Assembly: GCF_022376445.1 (NCBI RefSeq)
Contig: NW_025955326.1
Span: forward strand, 1-39,320
Origin: Fomitopsis serialis
Lineage: Eukaryota; Basidiomycota; Agaricomycetes; Polyporales; Fomitopsidaceae
DNA length: 39,320 nucleotides
Direction: 5' to 3'
Shown: in pieces, positions 28,801-39,320 of the stretch
Layout: each line of letters begins with the position of its first letter
Numbering within the stretch: position 1 is the stretch's first letter
Notes under the pieces: generated by a model
What the model was told of the DNA's origin: nothing
Databases searched by the model: none
The model's input: only the letters and a program-made list of their open reading frames with translations
Position numbers and translations under genes: made by a program

Positions 28801-30092
28801 ATCTTCATCGGTATGTCTCTGCGGAAAAAGAGTTGTCTACACGAAGTGGCTCACTTCCGTCTAGGTTACTACAACGAAGCGAGGATACTCGACCCGATCA
28901 CGCTTGATACCTATCAAGTGCTGCCTAACATGCCCGGCTCGGTGACTAGCTTCCTGGCGGGAAAGGACATACCCTATGGAAGCTACTGCAGTGCTCTTCC
29001 CCCAATACCCGCCCTACACTGATCCCGGTGACCGTGCTGATCTGTGGTGGATCAAACTTCGGTGTCGCGCTTGACAACTGCATTAGCATCCAACCCGAGG
29101 CAGAGAACCCGGATTGGACGCTTGAGCGGATGGTGAGTACGGTGAGTCGCTCAAGAATTTTATCTGACGAGGATCATTATAGCCATCGAAGCGCGTGATG
29201 ACTTGCATTGTACGACTCTTAATCTGTAACTTGCTATCCCTTTGACTGACTAGCTCTTCTTCCGTAGGCCCGTGAGCTCAAGCACAACCTTGGACGCGTC
29301 TAAGTTCGCTATCAAAGCCATTTGCATAGCTCTCCCTGATGGTACTTTCCTCATCGCCAACGGTGCTCAAGCAGGTGTGGCGGGTTTCGGCCTCGGGTCG
29401 ACCCCAACTTCCAAGCACTGTTGTACGATCCCAGCCAGCCGGTCCACCAGCGCATCTCAGTGCTCAACACGACAATCGTGGCGCGTATGTATCACTCTGA
29501 ACTCACGGTAAGACATGAGCCCCACCATTACGAAACCGTCTAACCGCGCGAATAGCTCCTTCCCGACGGCCGAGTCCTAGTCTCGGGCAGCGACCCCCAG
29601 ACGCCAGGATACCCTGAGGAAATGCGAATTGAGGTTTACTACCCGCCCTACCTGACAGATGGCAGACAGCAACCGAATTTCACCGTCGAGGAGAACGACT
29701 GGAGCTACGGCGGCACGTACACCATCACCGTGGAGCTATACGAGGGAACGACGGATACCATGAGGGTATCCATGCTTGCCGGTGAGTTCTGGGCCTGTCG
29801 CTGACGACGCAATTCGTCACCTTACGCCGTGATCGCAGCCACGTCCAGCACCCATGGCAACAACATGGGCTCCAGGACCATCTTCCCGGAGTTCTCATGC
29901 AGCGGGAACACCTGCACCATCACGGCTCCCCCGAACTCTTACGTCTCTCCCCCGGGATGGCAACAGCTCTTCGTGCTCGACGGACCGACTCCCTCACACT
30001 CGCAGTGGATCCGTCTCGGCGGCGACCCTGGTGAGCTCGGCAACTGGCCCAACTTCCCTGACTTTACGCTCCCTGGTGTGGGCCCTCTCTGA
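25885..30092 (+). CDS. Secreted WSC-domain copper radical oxidase (AA5, glyoxal-oxidase type), frameshifted in this assembly
   Basis: Copper radical oxidases of this type oxidise aldehydes or alcohols and release hydrogen peroxide outside the cell; in wood-decay fungi this feeds peroxidases. The start [17 protein letters not shown] is a signal peptide. Four WSC modules follow (about 26040-26470, 26640-26980, 27100-27530, 27640-28110), for example [27 protein letters not shown] and [13 protein letters not shown] poly-Gly/Ser linker (about 27030-27065) lies between modules 2 and 3. The catalytic part begins [20 protein letters not shown] and keeps all five expected active-site residues: Cys 28376, Tyr 28606 (RWYPS), Tyr-His 29490-29495 (MYHSE) and His 29853 (STHGNN). 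The C-terminal DUF1929 domain ends at 30092. The layout resembles Phanerochaete cro3-cro5. One-base frame breaks occur near 27765, 27832, 28430, 28470, 28733, 28795, 28970, 29027 and 29397: a young pseudogene or assembly errors. Confidence 0.85.
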
Positions 30093-30784
30093 ACGTTCGC
30101 TCCTTTTGAGTCTTGGATAATCTATTCCTACTGTCCTTTGTTGTGATCGTTGAACTGTTGTACACTAAACCATTCATTTCTTCCGCACGTTCACTTTCTC
30201 TTCCCTTCGCTTCTCGGTACCTACTCGGTTTGATTTGGGTCGTAACGACTTCGACTATGTTGTTGTACGAACTGTTTTGGGACTTTGAAGGGGTGCCTTC
30301 AGGCAGGGATGATTGGTAGTCGCATCTCGATTTACCGATGTCGTGTTAAAGTGCGCCTGGAGGCAATGCCATCAATATAATTGTGACTCTCCGAGTTGCA
30401 ACTTCGTATAACACGCATTGACGGACAAGCGAAGTAGAACGTACCAATTCTCGGAGCAGTGGGCTGGTCCCGAAGGCTCACCAAGGCAAAAGCTGACTCG
30501 GTCACAACGACACATTCCATTACCGAGACTGGGCACCGGTCGGGGTCAAAAGACGATACGATGCGAGAACGGGGCTATGGAGACACGAATACGCGTACGT
30601 AATGTATTGAACATACTGATATAGTTGCGTGGCGACGAACAAGCTGCGAGGACTGGGGGAGGGGAAAACTGCGAGTTGCGAAGGAAGTGCGAAGTGCATA
30701 CGACGGACGGACGGATGAAAAGGACAGGGCGTGGGTGTATATCTGAAACGGGCTCGGGGCGTCGTGAGCGTGAACGTCGTTACA
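30093..30784. other. Convergent intergenic region between the oxidase and CDK1 genes
   Basis: About 690 bases between two converging stops. It is T-rich after 30110, fitting the 3' end of the oxidase transcript. The part near 30640-30780 probably holds the 3' UTR of CDK1. No gene recognised. Confidence 0.5.
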
Positions 30785-32444
<1,660 letters not shown>

Positions 32445-34063
32445 GAGAACGGATCAGGGGCAGAGAACCGAGGATGAGGAGGCTGTGGGAGGGGCTGGAT
32501 GAAGCGGGCGTGGCGGTGGTGGGAGGAGAGGACGAGCTTGCGAACGAACTTTGAAGGACGGGAAGACGATGGAGGGCGCCGGCGCGCAACATTCTGGCCA
32601 GATTCTGGCTTCAACGGCTGCATGATCACGTAAGCGCCAGTACATCGCCCAGAATGGAAGTACTGATGCAGTGCTGCAGGCAACCGCTCCTCCCAAAGCC
32701 CGACTCTCGCTCACAATAATCAGCCACGCGCACAACGCACCTGCGGATAGACGTAACATTATTTGTTGTTCTTCCCTCCATCGCACGACCCGTAATTTGT
32801 GGCCGCAGATGCTGCTGCCCCTGCCGTGAAATTGCCAACCGACTAGTGAGTAAGTAACTACCCCCTGTGATCCAGCCCAGCCCACGCGCAAGGCCGAGAC
32901 ACCTATGATAGAATATCCTACATGTCAGGTACTAGAGGTTCTGGTTCACTAAGCGTTTTTGTGGCCTATGTCGATTTCTATGACATCGCCACCCCACCGA
33001 GCAACCGCCCGGAGGTACAGGGTGTATACCATGTAGCCGGATAGTCTCTGCTCGTAAATAAGTTGCAAGCATCTGACTCCACGCCCGTGTGCACGGGCAT
33101 GGCCCCATTTGAACTTTCAGGGGATATCACCCGATGGATATGGTAGAGTGAAAGACAGCTCGGGTGCAACTGCTAATGGCTGCCTTATTGTCTTCGAGCA
33201 TCATTCCATTCCTGCTAGACACCGGGTTACCGATGGCTGGCCGCGTGCGCGTGCCATTGCAATCGCGCGATTGTTGCATGTATGCACGGGCCCGCGCTGG
33301 CGAACCACGATTAGCAATGCGTCATATAGGATAAGCTTTAGCGTCTCAAGCCCCGTCACTTCTGTGCCCACAATCAGGCATTCACGCGCACGCCCGGCGA
33401 GTCGATCTTCCGAAGGTTATGATGGGGATGTAAGGAGATGCGTCTGTCGGATTATAATCATCGGAAGTCAAGTCAGCTGCAATTCCGTATTGGCACGCCT
33501 CAACCATCCGGGACGGCTCCCGCCGATTGGGTAGAAGGAGCTCTCGGCTCACCGACGGATCCCATATTATGAGAGCCGCAGTCAGAAGTTGTCAACCTAA
33601 CAGGAAGTCAAATTCAACACATTCAGGGGAGTCTAGTCTCATACCAAGACCCTCCACACGGCTGTGTCGAACCTACAGGGGAGTCAGTGACAGGACAGGG
33701 GAGACTCATTGCGTGTTGTCGTGATTTGTCGACAGACAGAACACGCAGCCCAGTCTCCGAGTCTTACTCGGACGGCACTCCCAATTTCTGCAGTCCGGTC
33801 CTCTATAGAAATTTAATTTGACGTGAAGGATACAGTTAAGTAGCGGCCAGCGTTATCGTCATGCAGTTGCGGAGCCATGCCACCGAGAAAGCACGATAAT
33901 CGCGGTCGGTGGACTGCCAATGCTCACATATGTTGGTCATGGTGCATGGCAGTACATGAAGCAATGCCAGCGGTCTGTCAAACTCTGTGGCAATATACAA
34001 TTAGTGGATACAGTCTGTTACAGGTTGATCGTACAATTCACGTATTTTGCGCTCCACAATTCA
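32445..34063. other. Promoter of CDK1 and region downstream of GPN1, no other gene seen
   Basis: The first few hundred bases left of 32900 are the CDK1 promoter and leader. Overlapping minus-strand frames at 32344-32891 are proline/serine-rich shadows. From 32900 to 34060 I found only short open frames without motifs (such as 33109-33534), plus repeated words around agtca and aggggag near 33600-33705. No RNA gene or mobile element was recognised. Confidence 0.4.
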
Positions 34064-35541
34064 CTACCCCGGCCGTGGCCAATTAATCCCCTCGTCGTTC
34101 CTACCATGCATTCTCGTCACATCGATGTACTGCCCCGGCCATGGCTCCTCGCCTGCAGCGCACACCTCCGTTAGCGAACCCAGGCCTCTGTGAAATGTAG
34201 ATAAACACGTACTCCGGTCAATGATATTAACATCCGCGTCATCATCTTCGTCTTCCTCATTGGGATCCCACCGGTCCATCATCGCGGCGTTCGGGTTCCG
34301 CGCACGGTCGACGGCGAGGTCACCCATCAGCCGGTTCACCGAGTCTTCCTTCGCCTTCTGCAATGAGGCCTCTCGCGAGGCGCGGGCGCGTTCTAGTTCG
34401 GGAAGGTATTCACTACGAACGGCGAGGCGAGATAAACCGAACACTGAATTATGCGGGGACGGTGGAAGACGCACTTTTCGTATTCTGTCCGTGAGGCTTC
34501 GACCGCGTCGAAGAATTCTTTGATCCCCGCGCCCGTCATGCTAGAAACTCCTACCGCCTGCGCGGGATGAGAAGGTGTTCGCGCGACGGAGCAAGAATAA
34601 AACGAGGACAGGAGCGTACTGTTAGGTGCTTGTAAAATTCGTCGAGCACGAGGCTCATGCTGTTCATAAGGCTGTTCATGTACGTCGGCTCGCCCTCATC
34701 ATCTGTTGTTCCCCGATGTGACGCGAGAGCCTCCTGGAATGCCTCGAAATCGTGCATCCAGTCGAGGGCGAAGTCATGCGGCTGGACATCGGTTTTATTG
34801 AAGACAAGGATGAAGGGTAATTTCGTTTTGTATAGGATACTGCAGAAGTTGGGTTGAACGCGGAATTTGCGCTGAAACAACGGGCAGACATACCTGCACG
34901 CGTACAGCATATTGGACATGAATGTAGCGGGAGCGGCCGTCCGCGGTGTGTCAATGATGTACGCAACGACCGTCGGCAATGTCCCTGCGACTGCGTCCGT
35001 GATTATAGCCCCCGAAGCGGACCAGGTGAAGATCTCGATTTGACCGGGAGTGTCGAGGATCACATAGCTGCAAGCCCGTTGAGAATGACCCGAGGGACAG
35101 GGGAAATTAATCACTCACTCGACCGTCTCCGCCCTCTTCTCCACCAGACCCAATACCTGGTCGAACTTCGTCGTGAATAGGTTCAGCGCGGTCAAGATGC
35201 CGCCGTTCGGCCCGAGGTTGTATCTTCAGCGCGGGAGAGCAAGCAAGCAAGTTATCTGAGCATCACGGACGACGAGCGAGGGGTGGAATGACCACACACT
35301 GCTTCATCACCTCGTGATAGTTGACCGTGTCCCGGATGTCGATGTTCGCCTCGAACGGCACGCTGGTCACCGCCGGATCGAGATTGAGGATGTACGGCGG
35401 CGAAGGCGGCTCGAGCGAGTGCAGGTAGGAGTTGATGCGCTGCACGAACGTCGACTTGCCTGCGCCGGCCATGCCTATTGTGATGATTACAATGGGCTTT
35501 TTCTTTTCTGGAGTACTCGAGGAACTCGCTTCGGACGACAT
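34064..35541 (-). CDS. GPN1: GPN-loop GTPase 1 (GPN1/Npa3/XAB1)
   Basis: GPN1 is an essential cytoplasmic GTPase needed for assembly and nuclear import of RNA polymerase II. Seven exons (35541-35300, 35223-35119, 35067-34894, 34839-34620, 34557-34475, 34412-34213, 34152-34064) total 1113 nt, 370 aa, phases all consistent. Motifs: P-loop [19 protein letters not shown], the diagnostic GPN loop in [17 protein letters not shown]3 [16 protein letters not shown]4 ILVFNKTDV, and [20 protein letters not shown] in the G5 region. The C-terminal part has a charged helix ([17 protein letters not shown]), an acidic run ([16 protein letters not shown]) and the conserved end [14 protein letters not shown]. 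The final exon is joined through a 60-nt intron with a gtacgt donor. No anomaly; it looks intact. Confidence 0.95.
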
Positions 35542-36814
35542 GGTGGTGTGTAAGACTCGGAGAGAGATGTGATACCGTTTTCCGTAGGATCGCCTGCCCG
35601 CAGGCGTCGAAGATGATGGGTCGAAAAGTTTATCTTATATCTTATCTTATCTATTGCCACATTCATCCCCAAGCGAAAGGGCGCTTGTTGATCCAATGTC
35701 GTTCTGCAACGTACCACCGACCAAGATTGGACCAAGAGGAGCTAGACCGAGTGAAGAAGGTAGGTATACATACTCGATTCACTGGCGACGTGTCGCGACG
35801 GATGGTGCCTGGTAGTATACTATTGGCAAGTACTTGAGATGGTCAGCCTTCGGAGGTCTATGTTAACATGACGATGTATCCTGCAGTCATCCGATACTGA
35901 ACAGTTTGTGAAGTGAGGGGTCCGACTCGGACTGGGAGGATCGCAACGCATCATATGCTCTGACGACTCTGCAAAATTCACTGAATGATGCTCATAAGTG
36001 GTTTATGTGCGTTGCTCTGGGACGTAGTAATATGGTGCGTACTGTGCCTACGACTTTTCGCAATTCATACTAACATCGGGTATCACAATGACCCCAGAAT
36101 CCAGCGAGTCGTGCAAATCGTGCGTTCAAGACCTCTGCATATTCCCGTAGGCTCCCCGGCGCCCGCCCGCGCGTGCGGTCATAGACGTATATACATACAG
36201 TGCCGCTGCGGTCCAAGTGCGGTCGCGGAACATTCGCATGGTCGTTGATATCGTTGACATGGATACCGAGTTTTCCGCTTGGCAACGCGTGGGCGTCCTT
36301 CCTGACTTATTCTGTCAGATAGCCTCATAATGAATGTGTGGCTTTCTGGCAGTCACACCGTGTATAGCGCAACACTACGCTTGCGAATCGCGCAGCATCC
36401 GGGCTTTGGGTCCATTGATGTGACGATGCTGATTAGCTTGTCGCGGTCTAGCACACTCGTCGTCATCATGCCTCATCGTGCGCAGGAAGTCCCCATCAAT
36501 AATCCCGGCTCCACCACCACACTCATCCGTGGGTTCGCCAAGCATGGGATATACAGTGAGTCTCATCTGCGTGATGCAAGAGTGCTACCATAAGTAAGAC
36601 GTCGAACCCCGGTCGAGCCGTTTGATTACCTAGACGTTTCGACGCCCCCGGCCCAGAAGCCTTGTGGATTTGCTGTATCCATCCGTGCACCCCACTCACG
36701 CGACGTGGTATGCCGGTAGCTGCACCTCTCTTGACTAGGTCAGTTAGCCGATATGATCTTGCATACGTTCCACTGACGTTCGTGGTCTGAGTAGTCATAA
36801 CGGCGAACGCCTCA
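35542..36814. other. Divergent region between GPN1 and the UDP-glycosyltransferase gene
   Basis: Next to the GPN1 start is a short run of tatctta repeats (35629-35652). Opposed open frames at 36070-36890 on both strands show no domain. Promoters of both flanking genes must lie here. Nothing else was recognised. Confidence 0.4.
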
Positions 36815-38973
36815 ATGCGGATAACTGGGTCGCAGAGTCTGTGATCAGTCACTCCAAGGCAATTCTGCATTAACTTGCATTTATTCAACAGTGATAGTCA
36901 CCTCGTATTGTTTGCCTATGAAGCTTGGGGTACGCTACTTGCACCGGCGTACGTAGTGTCGTCATTGGGATCCTCACAGAATTTCTAGGCCATGCTCGCC
37001 CGCTTTGCAATCTAGCTTCTCGGCTGGTGCAGTTGAGAAACGCGTCCGTGACTTTCTTCACCACGCCAGCTTTCTACGATCGTGTCAAGGCAGAGCTAGC
37101 TCGTAATTTCGATGACAATGAGCTTCTTATGACCCGGATTAGGTGTGTTACTCTGCACTGTCCGAGTGGAATCATGTACTGACATCAGGACAGGGTCGTT
37201 GCGCTGCTTCATACAGGGATACATTCACTCGACAACTCGGTACTCGATGATTCCTTCGCTCGAGCGTTCGGGAAGCTCGTCAAGGGCGAACCATTGCAGT
37301 GTGTCCAGACCGGGACCATATACCAACCCAAGGCTCCCCCTAAAGCCGCCATAATCGACGTAAGAAATCTAGACCCCATTTGCGCAACTGACATTTCCCC
37401 GCTCACGTCAAACCGACAGTTCTTCGGTCTGCCTCTTTTGCAAGCCGTGCGCCGCCTTAGCATCGAAGGGAACCCCATCAAAGTCTTTGTGTGGTTCGCA
37501 GGTGCATCCTCGATCATCATCCGGCTCTGTGCGCCAGAGCGACTGGGGGGAATAGGCGACCTTCGTGCTAAGAGCGAAGAGGAAGCCTCCAAAGCCAGGT
37601 GGATGTGGCACAAGCTGCAGGAGAGGTGCTTACGCTTTCTTCATAACATTGATATTAACTCAAACTCGCGGTTGGGTAGATTGCGCTCGGGAACAAGGGG
37701 GCTGTGATCCGGATTCCAGGGCTCCCTCCAATGTATGACTACGAGATCGAACCGCAGATGGTAAGGTACGCTGTATCGATCGGCGGATCTACCTACTGAA
37801 ATTCATATTTCCAGGTATTGGGCACGGCTTTATTCGGTGCCATGTGCCTCTCAGCACACGAGTAAGCGTCGCCCGGCAGAACTGTGGAACTTTGAGTCAC
37901 TTACTCGCTTCAGGGTTGTCAATGCCTGCGACGGCATTATTTTAGCAAGTCCGGAATGTTACGAGCCGGAGACCACAGCTGCCTGCAAAAGTGGATGGCG
38001 GAGACCTCCCGTTCCGTATATTGCGCTGGACCAATGATTGCCAGCGGTATGCGTGCAATCACGATTGAGAAGGAACAGTCAGAAGATGCCGCCGAGATTG
38101 ATGACTTCCTTGAGTCCATCTTGAGACGACGCGGCGAACGGTCCCTATTATATGCATGTCACTTTGTCGCCTTGCATTCTTTGGTTGGTTAATGGGGCTC
38201 CAGATATCGTTCGGCACCGTGTACTGGTCGATGGAGCCGGAGAAGATATGGGCTTTCTTGGACGTGGTGATGGAGCTTCAAATACCATTTGTACGTCTAC
38301 ACTTACCTTTATCATGCTCGTGACCCCCCGTGGTCTTCGTGTTCTGACGAGCTGTGATCAAGCTTATGAGCCTTCCGTCCCGCTGGGCGACTGTACCGCT
38401 GGAGGTCACCGAAAAAGTTAGGAACTATGCAGATGGCCTTCTAACTCGGTACTCGCCTCAGCAGCATGTTCTAAGCCATGCGGTATGTGACAATCGTTGT
38501 CGCGTCTGTCTTTGCTTATTGCAATGTTTTTCGCGCAGGCGACCGGGTGGTTCTTGACACACGGTGGCCACAACAGCGTCATTGAAGCGGTCTGTGCCGG
38601 GGTGCCAATGTAAGTCACCGGGTCATCTTTATCCTCTATATCGTACTCAGGACTTGGCAGGATCTGCTGGCCGTTTTCTTTCGACCAACCGCTGAATGCG
38701 ATCCACTTGACAAAGAACCTAAACGTCGCGTACGAGATATTCCATGGGCGCACCGGGTCGGGATTGAAGCCTGTACATCGCCTTGGAAAGGCCCCCGAGG
38801 GCACGCTAGATGCTGTGAAAGAGGAAGCGCGCGACGTCTTAACCAACGCTTTCGGCGAGGGCGGCCAGCGCAAGCGAGAGCATTTGCAAGCTTTGCGACA
38901 GCGAACTCTCGACGCCCGGTCCAAACAAGGCACCTCTACGCGCGACATGAAAGCTTTCTTGGATACGCTGTGA
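36815..38973 (+). CDS. Fungal UDP-glycosyltransferase (GT1 family), with a frame break
   Basis: GT1 enzymes move sugar from a UDP-sugar to small lipophilic acceptors such as sterols, lipids or xenobiotics. The likely start is a 14-nt exon (36815-36828, MRITG), then HLVLFAYEAWG (36892-36929) and HARPLCNLASRLVQLRNASV (36989-37142). Further exons: 37194-37359, 37420 to about 37627, about 37680-37757, a short exon to 37861, then one from about 37913 (NACDGIILASPECYEPE) onward. The C-terminal half has YISFGTVYWSMEPEKIWAF, LPSRWATVPLEVTEKV and the donor-sugar signature WFLTHGGHNSVIEAVCAGVP with ICWPFSFDQPLNA, stopping at 38973. The A-run at 37987-37990 lacks one base, shifting CKKWMAETS out of frame. 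The junction at 37627/37680 also fails to close. The intron at 38154-38203 begins with GC. Family is certain; intactness is not. Confidence 0.85.
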
Positions 38974-39320
38974 TCATGGGGATGTGTTCGGAATTGCTTG
39001 CTCATCAACGAGTTCCGAAGCAGGAGGCGAGAGTTCGTATCATAATGTCATGTCAAGCGATCACCTTGTACTGATCAGTCAGATGAATCTTTAAGTACTA
39101 GCTTCGGGCGTCACCATTGACTTCCGCCTCCCGTCTCGGCACTGGCCAAGAATAGTGCGGCGGGGCATAGCCCGGCGAATCGTCGATACTCAAAGTTTTG
39201 GTGGGATAGAATGAAGTTGGCGCAACATGTAATTTAAATTACAACGGGATCAGCTAAGTACTACCTGCAATTTATGAGTGAGGTATATGTACATAAGTGC
39301 AAATTTGCACTTCCGATATG
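38974..39320. other. 3' flank of the UDP-glycosyltransferase gene
   Basis: About 350 bases to the window edge. It becomes AT-rich after 39215 (catgtaatttaaattac). No gene, repeat or RNA recognised. Confidence 0.4.

Noticed and set aside
32454..32891. Possible small gene divergent from CDK1
   Set aside because: The frames lie in the CDK1 leader and promoter, are Pro/Ser/Arg-rich and overlap each other in several phases.

Overview
The window looks like nuclear DNA of a filamentous basidiomycete, most likely a wood-decay Agaricomycete. Almost every gene is cut by many 50-70 nt introns. Several families are typical of that group: DUF6533 seven-helix membrane proteins, a GH71 alpha-1,3-glucanase, a WSC-domain copper radical oxidase, a Gti1/Pac2 regulator and a fungal-type UDP-glycosyltransferase. 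Introns were placed by eye from GT/GC...AG signals and reading frame. Four models (GH71, CDK1, GPN1, Gti1/Pac2) come out at exact multiples of three.

Left, accessory part (1-17.4 kb). A partial single-pass membrane protein runs off the left edge. A DUF6533 gene (1059-2739, +) and a GH71 gene (2993-4759, -) follow, converging on each other. Decayed copies of the same two families lie next to them in a different arrangement: a GH71 relic at 6060-7080 (-) and a DUF6533 relic at 7563-8650 (+). The DUF6533 relic is followed by exactly the 5' half of a tRNA-Phe gene. A third DUF6533 gene (minus strand, about 17440 to 9084) is cut in two by a complete Ty1/copia retrotransposon (10048-16601). The element has 565-bp LTRs in which I see no difference, a perfect 5-bp target duplication AGTTC, an uninterrupted 1539-codon Gag-Pol, and a primer-binding site matching the anticodon arm of initiator tRNA-Met. 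It looks very recent. Its U3 carries two 10-bp-phased GAA arrays resembling step-type heat-shock elements. Its leader holds an extra, frameshifted coding-like block.

Middle (17.4-25.8 kb). A Gti1/Pac2 (WOPR) transcription factor lies at 18803-20172 (-), followed by a gene-poor stretch with a few unassigned coding-like pieces and a tRNA-like relic.

Right, mostly conserved part (25.8-39.3 kb). A secreted WSC x4 plus glyoxal-oxidase-type copper radical oxidase (+) keeps all active-site residues but has a cluster of one-base indels. It is followed by the cell-cycle kinase CDK1/cdc2 (-, nine coding exons including one of 6 nt), the GPN-loop GTPase GPN1 (-) and a GT1 UDP-glycosyltransferase (+) with at least one frame break. 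CDK1 and GPN1 are housekeeping genes. The left part is fast-evolving and repeat-damaged. Nothing suggests a single operon-like pathway; the wall-active GH71 and the secreted oxidase fit a saprotrophic or wood-decay life.
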